DNA of 64,000 bases from Deltaproteobacteria bacterium (lineage in GTDB: Bacteria; Desulfobacterota; Desulfobaccia; Desulfobaccales; 0-14-0-80-60-11): the NCBI GenBank assembly GCA_030018495.1, contig JASEFS010000009.1:1-64000 (forward strand), read 5' to 3'. The notes beneath the pieces are model-generated. The model did no database searches. It had not been told where the DNA came from and saw only the letters and a program-made list of their open reading frames with translations. Of this stretch, positions 33,683 through 42,014 are shown piece by piece (position 1 is the first letter of the stretch; each line of letters begins with the position of its first letter). The position numbers and the translations under genes are program-made.

Positions 33683-34438
33683 TTGGTGCCGCTGAAGAGC
33701 TTTGAAGCGGGCTGGGGCTGGGATGCCCAGGTGCGCCAGTATGTCCGCAAAAAATATAAACAGGACCTGGCGGGCCTGGTTGATGTTGATCCCCAACCTC
33801 TGGCCCGGCTTCTCGGGGGAGCGGTGCTCCGGGACCGCCCCTATGCCACCATCAAGTGGGTTCTGCGCTTGATTCCTTTTCGCCCCCTGGAGCTTTACTG
33901 GCTCTTTGACTTTGATGAGGAATTCGGGCACGACCTGCACGTCCTCTTTGCTCCCAAGAGCCTGGTCGTGCCCACCGAGGACGCTTACGTCTTCGCCTGG
34001 GACTATCTGGCACTTCTGGCCCGCTACGGCCGGGGGGCCTTTACCCTGGCAGGCGATGGCCCTGCCCCGGACTGGCTGCCATTCAATGCCTTTGCTCCCG
34101 CAGCCGGGCCTATTAAGGACACGGCCCTGGGCCCCCGGGAGGAATTGCTGCATTTGGTTGATGCGGACTTGGCGGAGGTGGCGGTAACCCGCATGGATTG
34201 CGGCGCCTCCCGGCCCCTGGCCGATGGCGGCTGGGAGGCAGTCTGGCCCATCTTGGGCGACCTTGCCATGCGTCTGCGCTGCTGCTCTCAAGGCCTGGAA
34301 GTGGCCTTCGACAGTCATGGCGCCAAAAAATACGGCCCCGAATTTCTCATGAGCTTTGCCTGGCTTTACATCAACGCCTTCCTGCGGGAATGCCGCCAGG
34401 TGGAGCCTTCTTTGCCGAGGTTGTCACGCTACTTATGA
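33683..34438 (+). CDS. conserved hypothetical protein upstream of the small selenoprotein
   Basis: A 251-residue soluble protein, TTG 33683 or GTG 33686 start, neither with a good ribosome binding site; a CTG at 33659 after GGAGG is also possible. Features: RQYVRKKYKQDLAGL, a strand-rich middle (YWLFDFDEEFGHDLHVLF, RYGRGAFTLAGDG), and GPEFLMSFAWLYINAFLREC near the end. Not recognised. Its stop overlaps the next start in ATGA, so it is translationally coupled to the dual-CxxC selenoprotein, which hints at related function. Confidence 0.65.
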   Translation: MVPLKSFEAGWGWDAQVRQYVRKKYKQDLAGLVDVDPQPLARLLGGAVLRDRPYATIKWVLRLIPFRPLELYWLFDFDEEFGHDLHVLFAPKSLVVPTEDAYVFAWDYLALLARYGRGAFTLAGDGPAPDWLPFNAFAPAAGPIKDTALGPREELLHLVDADLAEVAVTRMDCGASRPLADGGWEAVWPILGDLAMRLRCCSQGLEVAFDSHGAKKYGPEFLMSFAWLYINAFLRECRQVEPSLPRLSRYL

Positions 34439-34608
34439 GTATTATTTGCCCGGCTTGCCAAAAAGAACGCCTCATTGTCAGAGCTTGCTGACAGGGCTTG
34501 GAAATTAGCTGCCCAGGTTGCGGCCGCGTTTACCAGCCCGAAGAATTTCGCAGTTTGCTCCCAGACCTGAAACCGTCGGGGCAGGTTAGAAAAAACCAGC
34601 CATGCTGA
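34435..34608 (+). CDS. dual CxxC small selenoprotein with in-frame UGA (candidate Sec at residue 19)
   Basis: ATG 34435 overlaps the upstream stop (ATGA). The frame reads through TGA at 34489-34491 and ends at TGA 34606-34608, giving 57 residues. Before the UGA is CPAC (residues 5-8) and RAC; after it are QGLEISCPGCGRVYQP, so the two CxxC pairs of a zinc ribbon lie on either side and only the read-through product is complete. I recall an NCBI family named dual CXXC motif small (seleno)protein with this layout and Sec or Cys after an RxC. A hairpin GCUGC/GCGGC with a CCAGGUU loop (34508-34524) starts 16 bases after the UGA, a workable bacterial SECIS position. A nonsense mutation is the alternative. 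Confidence 0.72.
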
Positions 34609-34690
34609 AGGGTGGTAGAGCGGCTCCCTGACATTACGTTTTCATTAAATGGAAACCCCGGTTTTTTGGGATTCAAGGCGGGAGGAAGTC

Positions 34691-34963
34691 ATGAGCGATC
34701 AACTAAATAACCTGAAGGAAAAAATTCTGGCTTTCTTTCCCGAGCTTGCCGAAAGGGGCATTGAGCTTGAGGTTGGCTTTGATGCCGCGGCCGACAAATA
34801 TACTGTGAAACTGCGCAAAGCCGGTGAAGAACAAGGCGCTTATCTGGAAAAGCAGGATGCCGAGGAGTGCCTGGCCGGCAAGAAGTGCCTCAACCTGACC
34901 GTGCTTGTTACCCAGCTCCTCACCGAGCTTGAGGAGATCATCACCCCCCGCAAACCGGGCTGA
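34691..34963 (+). CDS. hypothetical 90-residue protein
   Basis: ATG 34691 is preferred over upstream frame because GGGAGGAAG lies 3-11 bases before it. The product is small, acidic and soluble: a helix (LNNLKEKILAFFPELAERG), a strand with DKYTVKLRKAG, and CLAGKKCLNLTVLVTQLL with two Cys five residues apart. No family recognised. It lies 24 bases before rpoZ and is likely cotranscribed with it. Confidence 0.65.
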   Translation: MSDQLNNLKEKILAFFPELAERGIELEVGFDAAADKYTVKLRKAGEEQGAYLEKQDAEECLAGKKCLNLTVLVTQLLTELEEIITPRKPG

Positions 34964-34987
34964 GGAAATTACCTGGAGGTCTGAAAT

Positions 34988-35212
34988 ATGGCTCGTGTTA
35001 CCATTGAGGATTGTCTTAAAAAAGTCCCGAATCGCTTCGCCCTGGTGCATATGGCGGCCAAGCGCGTGCGCCAGTTCTACCGGGGCGCGCCGGTTCTGGT
35101 AAAAGCCGACAACAAGGAAATCGTCATGGCCCTAAGAGAAATCGCCAAAGGCAAGGTGGTGGCCACTACACCCCTGCCCGCGCTGCCTGAAAAAACCTCC
35201 GAAGAAACCTGA
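34988..35212 (+). CDS. rpoZ: RNA polymerase omega subunit
   Basis: A 74-residue protein with GGAGG before ATG 34988. The family core is complete: [29 protein letters not shown] followed by [15 protein letters not shown]. It stabilises the beta-prime subunit in RNA polymerase. It is followed at 15 bases by a TGS-domain GTPase rather than by spoT/rel, so the neighbourhood differs from that of E. coli. Confidence 0.93.
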   Translation: MARVTIEDCLKKVPNRFALVHMAAKRVRQFYRGAPVLVKADNKEIVMALREIAKGKVVATTPLPALPEKTSEET

Positions 35213-35227
35213 CCATTAAGGGGAGTT

Positions 35228-36208
35228 ATGCCGGCCAATCTCCCCCCGCAATACTTCGAAGTCGAAAAAAAGTACCGCGCCGCCAGGTCCGTCAGCGAAA
35301 AACTCCGGCTGCTTGATGAGATGCTGGCCATCATGCCCAAACACAAGGGCACGGACAAACTGCGGGCGGACCTGCGCCGGCGCATGGCCCAGCTCCGGGA
35401 CATGGGCACCGCCCGCAAAGGGCCCGGCCGCCGCACCCCGGTTTATCTAGTGGAAAAGGAGGGCATCGGCCAGATCGCCCTCATCGGCCCACCCAACACC
35501 GGCAAATCCTCTCTGCTGGCGGCCCTCACCAAGGCCCAGCCGCAAATTGCCGATTATCCCTATACCACCCGCCTTCCCCTGGCCGGCATGATGCGCTACG
35601 AAAATGTCCAGATTCAGTTGGTGGATACCCCGCCTCTGGGCGATTATCTGGAACCCTGGTTCCCTGATCTCCTGCGTCGGGCCGACGCCCGGGGTCTGAT
35701 ATTGGCGCCGCCTGAAGACCCATTGGAGCAATTTGCCGCAGCTGTGGATATCCTGTCTGCTTACCAACTGGCCGCGGTGAGCCCCGCCAAGCCTTCGCCG
35801 GACGGCGACCTCACCCCTTACCGCACCTTGCTGGTTCTCAACAAGGCCGACCTGCTCCCCGACCCCGAGGAACTGGCCCTCTTTCTCGAACTCCTCAAGG
35901 AGCAACTTCCCACTCTCGCTGTATCTGCAAAAAAGGGAATCGGGCTGGCGGAACTCAAGGCCGCCCTCTTTGACCTGCTGGGAGTGGTGCGGGTCTACAC
36001 CCGGGCCCCGGGCAAACCCGCCAATTTCAATTCGCCTTTCGTCATCCCCCGCCAAACCACCGTGCAGGAGCTCGCCGACCGTATTCATCATGACTTGGGC
36101 CGCATGTTCAAATTCGCCCGCGTTTGGGGCAAAGATACTTTCGACGGCCAAAGAGTGCAGCGCGATTACGTGCTCAAAGAAGGGGACGTCGTAGAAATCC
36201 ACGCCTAA
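35228..36208 (+). CDS. DRG/Obg-like GTPase with C-terminal TGS domain
   Basis: A 326-residue protein with AAGGGGAG before ATG 35228. An N-terminal helical region (about 1-75, AIMPKHKGTDKLRADLRRRM) resembles that of archaeal/eukaryotic DRG proteins. The G domain has G1 GPPNTGKSSLL (about 83-93), a YPYTT switch, G3 VDTPPL and G4 NKAD; a SAKKGIG G5 region is present. Residues about 255-326 form a TGS domain (SPFVIPRQTTVQELADRIH, DYVLKEGDVVEIH). Such GTPases contact ribosomes or tRNA-related factors. The cellular role of the bacterial members is not established. Confidence 0.88.
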   Translation: MPANLPPQYFEVEKKYRAARSVSEKLRLLDEMLAIMPKHKGTDKLRADLRRRMAQLRDMGTARKGPGRRTPVYLVEKEGIGQIALIGPPNTGKSSLLAALTKAQPQIADYPYTTRLPLAGMMRYENVQIQLVDTPPLGDYLEPWFPDLLRRADARGLILAPPEDPLEQFAAAVDILSAYQLAAVSPAKPSPDGDLTPYRTLLVLNKADLLPDPEELALFLELLKEQLPTLAVSAKKGIGLAELKAALFDLLGVVRVYTRAPGKPANFNSPFVIPRQTTVQELADRIHHDLGRMFKFARVWGKDTFDGQRVQRDYVLKEGDVVEIHA

Positions 36209-36285
36209 TCTTTGCGACCTTTGCGCCTTTGCGTGAGTTGGCCTTTGCGCCTCTCTCCTCCTTTGCGTCTTTGCGTGAGGTTCAC
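36209..36285 (+). repeat. CTTTGCG-type element, double copy
   Basis: CTTTGCGACCTTTGCGCCTTTGCGTGAG, then GCCTTTGCGCCTCTCTCC, then CTTTGCGTCTTTGCGTGAGGTT. It fills the gap between convergent genes, and the GGTTCA end supplies the stop codon of the minus-strand gene. Confidence 0.75.
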
Positions 36286-37229
36286 CCCGGCAGGATATCC
36301 GCCCCGGCCCCCAGCCAGCAAAGCACCGGCCCCCAATCCGTCTTTTCCTCCCCCTCATGCGCCCAGATTTCCATCTCAAAATACCAGTCCGGCTCGCCCG
36401 GCCAGGCCGTTAGCACCACCTTCTCGAGATATTCGCTGAAAGCTTCTGCTTGGCGCGTCAATGCTTCAAAATTACCCGCGGCAGCCAGACAAGCCGCCAG
36501 ATGCTGCTCAAACCCTTGCAAGTCCGGCCCTTTGCCCTCGCCTGTCAGCTCGCGCCATGCCGGTTCGCTGCGCACTCCGGGAAGCCTCACCCGAACCGAG
36601 TTGATCAGGTTCCAGCCTGGCCAGCCCATGAGCGACGCGAATATCGCCCGGGAGGTGCGTCCCAAAAGAAAAGGCGCCCAATTCCCCCGGAGATGGGGTG
36701 CCATTTCCCGCCGCCACAAAAGATAACGCAGCCGGGCCGACTCCGGGTCCACCATTTCCTTGAGGCCCGTGGCGCCGTAACTTTGACGTTCGTCCCAGGG
36801 CTCGGGCGATAAAATCTCCGCCAGCCATTTCTCGCCCTGATCCACCTGGATCATCCGGGCCTCTTCGTGAGCCTGCATCTTCTCCATCTGCCACACTATC
36901 GTCCAGGCTTCCGCACTCGGCAGCCCCTCAGGCTGGGCTTCCTTTGGCAAACCTTTAAGCTCCCGGACAATATCTTCCACTTCTTCCCGCGATTCCAAAA
37001 AATCCTGGAAAGCCTTCCGCTGCAAAAGTTCCCCGGGATGATAATGGCTGAGCTCGTTTATCGCGGCCGACGCCTCCGGCGGCAGGGGTTTGCCCTGATA
37101 CGGCATTGCCTCGGGCCAGTTAAGCGGCACCCCCACCTGCAAATTCGGAAAATAGACCGGCAGGGTCCAGAACTCCCGGCGCCAGGGCAAAATCAATGGA
37201 AAGGCGACAATCTGCCAATTTGTTTTCAT
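36282..37229 (-). CDS. conserved hypothetical protein, 315 residues
   Basis: A soluble, Trp- and Glu-rich, mainly helical protein without signal peptide. Notable stretches: FPLILPWRREFWTLPVYFPNLQVGVPL at the N-terminus, ARLRYLLWRREMAPHLRG, and LCWLGAGADILPG at the end. Not recognised. It is monocistronic, convergent with the GTPase gene; its stop codon is contributed by the neighbouring repeat, so the C-terminus may have been reshaped by repeat insertion (inference). Confidence 0.65.
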   Translation of the reverse strand: MKTNWQIVAFPLILPWRREFWTLPVYFPNLQVGVPLNWPEAMPYQGKPLPPEASAAINELSHYHPGELLQRKAFQDFLESREEVEDIVRELKGLPKEAQPEGLPSAEAWTIVWQMEKMQAHEEARMIQVDQGEKWLAEILSPEPWDERQSYGATGLKEMVDPESARLRYLLWRREMAPHLRGNWAPFLLGRTSRAIFASLMGWPGWNLINSVRVRLPGVRSEPAWRELTGEGKGPDLQGFEQHLAACLAAAGNFEALTRQAEAFSEYLEKVVLTAWPGEPDWYFEMEIWAHEGEEKTDWGPVLCWLGAGADILPG

Positions 37230-37337
37230 GTCCGCCCCCTAAAATAATCTTTTTAAAAAGTAAGGGAATTGCGCCCTTAAAGCTATGATTTTTGCATATT
37301 TACTTATCACGCGGCATCTTCATTGGATAGGGAAGCT

Positions 37338-37370
37338 AAAAAAAGAGGCAAGGTTAACAACCCTGCCTCT
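37338..37370 (-). terminator. intrinsic terminator of the TolC-like gene
   Basis: On the minus strand AGAGGCA-G-GGTT / AACC-T-TGCCTCT forms a long stem with a three-base loop, followed by seven T. One mismatch. Confidence 0.85.
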
Positions 37371-37394
37371 AAGATTCTTGGGAATATCAAATAC

Positions 37395-38909
37395 TTATTT
37401 CTTTTCCTGGGCCTTGCCCTCGTTCCTGTCGCTGGGCTTTGCCTTTTCCTTTATTTCCTGCTTTTCCTTTTCCTTTTGAGCCTTATCTTTCTGTTCCTCC
37501 AGAGAAGCCAGCTTGGTGCGGTAGGCCCCGGAAACTTTATCCAACTTAACCACGGCTAGATTATAGTTATACAGGGATGCCAGGTAATTGCCCCGGGTCT
37601 CACCGTATTCCCGTATAGACCGGAACACCTCGTCCATGGTACCCAGCCCCATGTCGAAATTGCTGAAGGATGTAACCACCCAACGCCGGGCATTGATATA
37701 GGCCTTCTCATTGCCTTTGGCAGCCTCGTAGTGCTCCACCACCTTGCCGTAGGCCTCGGCCACCTGAATGGGAATGCCCATCAAAGCGGTTTTTTCTTTA
37801 TGTTTCAGTTGGGACAGCTCGGCTTGGGCCTGCTTGATCTTGGCTGTGGTGATGCCGAAATCCCAGTTCCATTTCATCCCCAACAAGGGCAGCGCCCCGC
37901 GCTCATTATAAAAATCGCTCAGGGCCGGATCCCGCAACGGGCCCTTTACCGTGGCGCGCCCCGGCGCTCCGGCTAAAACACCATATACCGCAAAAAAGAA
38001 AGAAGGATAACGCTCGGCCTTGGCCGCGTCGACCAACAGTTGCCTGGCCACCAGGCCTTCTTCCAACTGTTTCATTTCCGGCCGGAGCTCAAAGGCTTTT
38101 TGAATATAATATTGCAAGTCGCCCTTGGGCGGCTCGGGCGCGGGCAGTTCCGGAGGCAATTGAAAATCCTGGTCAGGCGGGTAGCCCGTCAGGTTTTTGA
38201 GAGCCAGATACGACACTTTGGCTCCCTGCTCCGCCTGCGCGGCAAAACCCTCGAGGGAACCTTCATATACCGCCACCCGGTAGCGGTCGGATTCCTTTAC
38301 ATTGGGAGAATCGATTTGCAACAGGCGGTCAATCCGGTGGCGGGCGTCATCCAGGTATGTCCGGGCATCCTTCACCGCGTCTTTGCCCTGGTCCGCGAGG
38401 ATGTTGCCATAGTAGGCCTCGGCAACTTTCATCATCACTTCGCCCCGTTCGGCCTCTACACCCTCGCGCTTTACATTGACATAATGTTTGGCCGCCCGTT
38501 CCCGGTAGGCGATTTTTCCGAAGGTGTAAATGGGCTGGGTGATGATGGCGTCCAGCCGCCCGAACACGTTGACCCCGTGAATGCGGTTTTTGGGATCAGG
38601 GAAAAAAATATGGCTGGCCCCCCCCTCCCTAATCACGTACGGCTCTCGGGCATTGGGCACCACGCTGAAGATGGAGGTGGTTTCAATGCGGGGATAAAAG
38701 TAACCTCGCGCCTCTGCACGCTGCTGCTTGGCCAGCTCTACTTCGTCCTGGCTGGCCTTGATCTCCGGGCTGAACTTCAGCGCCATGACGATCAATTCAT
38801 CCAGAGTGAGAGTTGGCTTTTTCGGCTTTTCTTGCGCCGACACCGCGCCGGCGGCCATCAGAAAAAGCAGCGCCAGAACCGTTCCAAAGATACTTTTCCC
38901 CCGTACCAT
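37395..38909 (-). CDS. TolC-family outer membrane efflux protein
   Basis: A 504-residue protein with a signal peptide (KSIFGTVLALLFLMAAGAVSA-Q) and the outer membrane efflux repeat plan: TLDELIVMALKFSPEIKASQDEVELAKQQRAEARGYFYP in the first half and QAQAELSQLKHKE, NYLASLYNYNLAVVKLDKVSG in the second. The C-terminal 45 residues are a Lys/Glu-rich tail (KDKAQKEKEKQEIKEKAK) that is not part of the barrel. It would form the outer membrane channel of a tripartite exporter. No membrane-fusion or pump gene lies adjacent. Confidence 0.88.
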   Translation of the reverse strand: MVRGKSIFGTVLALLFLMAAGAVSAQEKPKKPTLTLDELIVMALKFSPEIKASQDEVELAKQQRAEARGYFYPRIETTSIFSVVPNAREPYVIREGGASHIFFPDPKNRIHGVNVFGRLDAIITQPIYTFGKIAYRERAAKHYVNVKREGVEAERGEVMMKVAEAYYGNILADQGKDAVKDARTYLDDARHRIDRLLQIDSPNVKESDRYRVAVYEGSLEGFAAQAEQGAKVSYLALKNLTGYPPDQDFQLPPELPAPEPPKGDLQYYIQKAFELRPEMKQLEEGLVARQLLVDAAKAERYPSFFFAVYGVLAGAPGRATVKGPLRDPALSDFYNERGALPLLGMKWNWDFGITTAKIKQAQAELSQLKHKEKTALMGIPIQVAEAYGKVVEHYEAAKGNEKAYINARRWVVTSFSNFDMGLGTMDEVFRSIREYGETRGNYLASLYNYNLAVVKLDKVSGAYRTKLASLEEQKDKAQKEKEKQEIKEKAKPSDRNEGKAQEKK

Positions 38910-39100
38910 GACTTTCTCCTTTCCAAGATTCTATCCCACACCAAAGATAATGCCGGCCCGGACACTGAGCAAGGACCGTTCTCAAGATAAATTCCCCCAG
39001 AATTTAAGGTAAGTCAATTTTTTTATGGTAAAATCGTTATGGAATAAAGCGATGGTTAAAGCTTTCCTCATCGGAACCGGTAACGTTGCGGGTTAAACTA

Positions 39101-39129
39101 TTGACATAAAATAATCCGAAAATTATTGG
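39101..39129 (+). promoter_or_regulatory. candidate promoter of the epimerase gene
   Basis: A perfect TTGACA at 39101-39106, with TATTGG 17 bases downstream. The -10 is poor; the start codon is 42 bases further on. Confidence 0.4.
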
Positions 39130-39170
39130 GTCCTTAACTTATCAATTTGATTCCGCTCAAAGGTGATATT

Positions 39171-40115
39171 ATGAAGCGCGTCCTAATCACCGGCGGAGCC
39201 GGCTTCATCGGCTCCCACTTGGCCGACGCGGTTTTGGCCGCAGGCCATGAAGTGGCGGTTGTGGATAACCTCAGCACCGGCCGGCGGGAATTTGTGCCGG
39301 CCGCAGCCAAATTTTTCCCCTATGACGTTAAATCGACGGAGGCCTCCGATCTCATTATCTCCTGGCGCCCCCAGGTAATCATGCACCATGCCGCCCAGAT
39401 GAGCGTCCGCCTCTCGGTTGAGAACCCTGTTTTCGATGCCCAGGAAAATATTCTCGGTTCCCTGAACCTTTTCCAGGCCGCCGCCCAAGCCGGCGTCGAA
39501 AAAATTATCTTTGCCTCCACCGGCGGTGCCATTTACGGCGATGAGGCCCCCGTGCCGGCCAAAGAAACTGACAAGGCCAACCCCGAGTGCCCTTACGGCG
39601 TCGCCAAACTGGCCATTGAGCACTATCTTCATTTTTATCATCGAGAGTTCGGCATCATCCCTGTATGCCTGCGCTATGCCAATGTCTACGGCCCGCGTCA
39701 GAACGGCTTGGGTGAAGCCGGAGTAGTGGCTATTTTCATCGAAAAATTCCTGGCCGGCCAGCAGCCCGTCATCAATGGCGACGGTCGGCAAACCCGGGAC
39801 TTTGTCTTTGTCGAGGACATAGTCGCAGCCAACCTCAAGGCCTTGGACTATCACGAGCCGGGAATTTATAACATCGGCACCGGCCTGGAGACCGACATCC
39901 TGACCATTTACCTCAAGCTCCAGAAACTTACCGGCTCGCCGTTAGGTCCGGTGCACGGCCCGGCCAAGCCCGGCGAGCAGCGGCGCAGCGCCCTGAATGC
40001 CGATTTGTCCCGGAAGCAGCTGGATTGGCGCCCCGTAGTTGATCTGGATGAAGGCCTGTCACAAACCGTGGCCGCGTTTAAATCAGGATTTACCCCAAAC
40101 GCCGCCGCGAAATAG
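39171..40115 (+). CDS. NAD-dependent sugar-nucleotide epimerase (UDP-glucose 4-epimerase type)
   Basis: ATG 39171, supported by AAAGGTG upstream, gives MKRVLITGGAGFIGSHLAD with the GxxGxxG NAD loop. 314 residues. The extended SDR active site is present: Ser/Thr in FASTGGAIYGD and the catalytic pair YGVAK. RYANVYGPRQ and RDFVFVEDIV are family landmarks. It interconverts 4-epimers of a UDP-sugar for envelope polysaccharide. Substrate specificity (glucose, N-acetylglucosamine or uronic acid) cannot be read from sequence alone. Confidence 0.9.
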   Translation: MKRVLITGGAGFIGSHLADAVLAAGHEVAVVDNLSTGRREFVPAAAKFFPYDVKSTEASDLIISWRPQVIMHHAAQMSVRLSVENPVFDAQENILGSLNLFQAAAQAGVEKIIFASTGGAIYGDEAPVPAKETDKANPECPYGVAKLAIEHYLHFYHREFGIIPVCLRYANVYGPRQNGLGEAGVVAIFIEKFLAGQQPVINGDGRQTRDFVFVEDIVAANLKALDYHEPGIYNIGTGLETDILTIYLKLQKLTGSPLGPVHGPAKPGEQRRSALNADLSRKQLDWRPVVDLDEGLSQTVAAFKSGFTPNAAAK

Positions 40116-40302
40116 CGGGTTTTTTCCTGCGCCTGATCTTGAAGGGGAATTAACGGGGCCGCTTTGCCGCGCCTTCCCCCCAGCATCTGGTCCCTTTCTT
40201 TGTCCCATCTTCTCAACCGCATCTGAAACTTTTCTTGCAAAAGACAACTTAACTTCCTAGAATGGCGTTGAAAATATTAATCAGAGATCCAGGGGAAGAA
40301 TA

Positions 40303-40860
40303 ATGGCTAATAAAGGTTTATTCGGATTGGCCCTCGGCGCGGGCCTTGTCGTATTCCTGGCGGTGCTTTTGGTCTATTACCCACGCGGCCCTAAGGTGGA
40401 GCCCCCCCAACCCGAAGCAGCCAAGGAGATGCCGTATCGCACCGCCCCGGAATTCAGCGCCAAGCCCCCCTCAGCAGAACTCCCTTCGGCTCCGGTGCAG
40501 GAACCTTCCCCGCCTTCACCTTCGGCCAAAGTGGAGCCGCAGCCGGCCGTACCTCCGGCATCAACGGCAGCGGAACCTCCTGCGCCTCAGGCTCACACCG
40601 AACTCCAGCCGGAGGAAGGGTACGGCCTTCTGGTGGGCCGCTACCGCACCCATAAAGAAGCTCTCAAAGTGATGGAAAATCTGCAAAAAGAAGGCAAACC
40701 CGTGTTTCTCCGGCATGACGGCCGCCAGCGTCTCCCCTACGCGGTTTGGGCCGGGCCTTTCCCCTCCCAGGAAGAAACCCGGGTCGCCGCCACAGCCATA
40801 AAAAAGAAGTTTAAGGTGTCACTCAAACAGGAAAAACTGCAGCTTCCCGTTCCTAAATAA
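40303..40860 (+). CDS. SPOR-domain membrane protein
   Basis: A 185-residue protein: one N-terminal membrane helix (GLFGLALGAGLVVFLAVLLVYY), a long Pro/Ala/Glu-rich periplasmic linker (about 30-105) and a C-terminal SPOR domain (GYGLLVGRYRTHKEALKVMENLQKEG, PYAVWAGPFPSQEET). SPOR domains bind denuded peptidoglycan at division sites. The gene has AGGGGAAG upstream and appears to stand alone. Confidence 0.82.
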   Translation: MANKGLFGLALGAGLVVFLAVLLVYYPRGPKVEPPQPEAAKEMPYRTAPEFSAKPPSAELPSAPVQEPSPPSPSAKVEPQPAVPPASTAAEPPAPQAHTELQPEEGYGLLVGRYRTHKEALKVMENLQKEGKPVFLRHDGRQRLPYAVWAGPFPSQEETRVAATAIKKKFKVSLKQEKLQLPVPK

Positions 40861-41069
40861 AAGAGAAACGCAGCAGCATATAACTTTCATGCCATTTGAA
40901 GGAGAGTAATCGCTTAATCTCTTAATCTCCTCCAGCTAGCTTTCCTGCCTCAAAATCGCCTATTCTTCCGCCTTTCCCGGATCGCTTGGCAAAAATCTCC
41001 TTGTCAGGTGAAGAAGACAGGTTAAAATTATTGATTGACTATTTTTTTCCAGCCGAAATGTGAACTGCC

Positions 41070-42014
41070 ATGGAATCCATGATCGAAGTTCGAGAATTGA
41101 CCAAGTATTACGGCCCCACTCTGGCCATCAACCGGATCAGTTTTGACGTCGCGGCTGGGGAAATCGTCGGTTTCCTGGGCCCTAACGGCGCGGGCAAGAC
41201 CACTACCCTGAAACTCCTGGCCGGATATTTGGCTCCTACTTCCGGCACGGCCCGCATCAACGGCTATGATTGCTTCCAGGCGTCAATCCAGGTGCGCCGC
41301 TCCCTGGGTTACCTTCCGGAAACCGTGCCCCTCTATCCGGATTTGACCGTCACCCAGTTTCTGCAATTTGCCGCCCGGGCCAAGGGGGTCGAGAGCCGTG
41401 GGAGAAAGGCCGAAATAGACCGGGTCATCGAGGATTGCGGCCTCAAGGAGGTGCGCCATTCCTTGAACGGCTCCCTGTCCAAAGGTTATCGGCAGCGCGT
41501 CGGTTTGGCCCAGGCCCTGCTCAACAGGCCGCCGCTCCTGATCCTGGACGAACCTACCATCGGCCTGGACCCCTCCCAGATCGTGGAGATCAGGCAGTTG
41601 ATCAAGAAGCTGGCCGGCGATCACACCGTTATCCTGAGCAGCCATATTCTGCCTGAGGTCAGTCAGCTTTGCCAGCGGGTTATCATCATCAACCGGGGCC
41701 AGATAGTGGCCTCCGACACTCCCGACAATCTCTCCCGTCAGTTGGGCCGCGGCTCCCGCATCAATCTGACGGTGAAAGGCCCGCAAAGCCAGGTGCTCTC
41801 CGCCTTCAGGAGTCTGGCCGGCGTCAAGGAAGCCTCTGCCGCGGGTGAGGACCGGTATCAGGTTCAGGGCGTCAACGGCGACGATCTCCGGCCTGAGCTG
41901 GCCCGTTTGGTGGTGGAGCGGGGCTGGCAGCTCCTGGAGCTCAAAGCTCAAGAGTTCACCCTGGAAGAAGTCTTTCTTGATCTGGTTACCGAAGAAGAGG
42001 CACAAGAATCATGA
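41070..42014 (+). CDS. ABC transporter ATPase, GldA-like
   Basis: A 314-residue protein. Walker A GPNGAGKTTTLKLL, signature LSKGYRQRVGLAQALL, Walker B LLILDEPTIGLDP and the H-loop SSHIL are intact. The C-terminal 90 residues form the extra domain typical of ABC-2 export ATPases. It starts a four-gene operon (ATPase, permease, GldG-like, DUF4340) coupled by an ATGA overlap with the permease gene. In Bacteroidota related proteins (GldA/F/G) are needed for gliding; in deltaproteobacteria the role is unknown. Start ATG 41070 or 41079; neither has a clear ribosome binding site. Confidence 0.9.
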   Translation: MESMIEVRELTKYYGPTLAINRISFDVAAGEIVGFLGPNGAGKTTTLKLLAGYLAPTSGTARINGYDCFQASIQVRRSLGYLPETVPLYPDLTVTQFLQFAARAKGVESRGRKAEIDRVIEDCGLKEVRHSLNGSLSKGYRQRVGLAQALLNRPPLLILDEPTIGLDPSQIVEIRQLIKKLAGDHTVILSSHILPEVSQLCQRVIIINRGQIVASDTPDNLSRQLGRGSRINLTVKGPQSQVLSAFRSLAGVKEASAAGEDRYQVQGVNGDDLRPELARLVVERGWQLLELKAQEFTLEEVFLDLVTEEEAQES

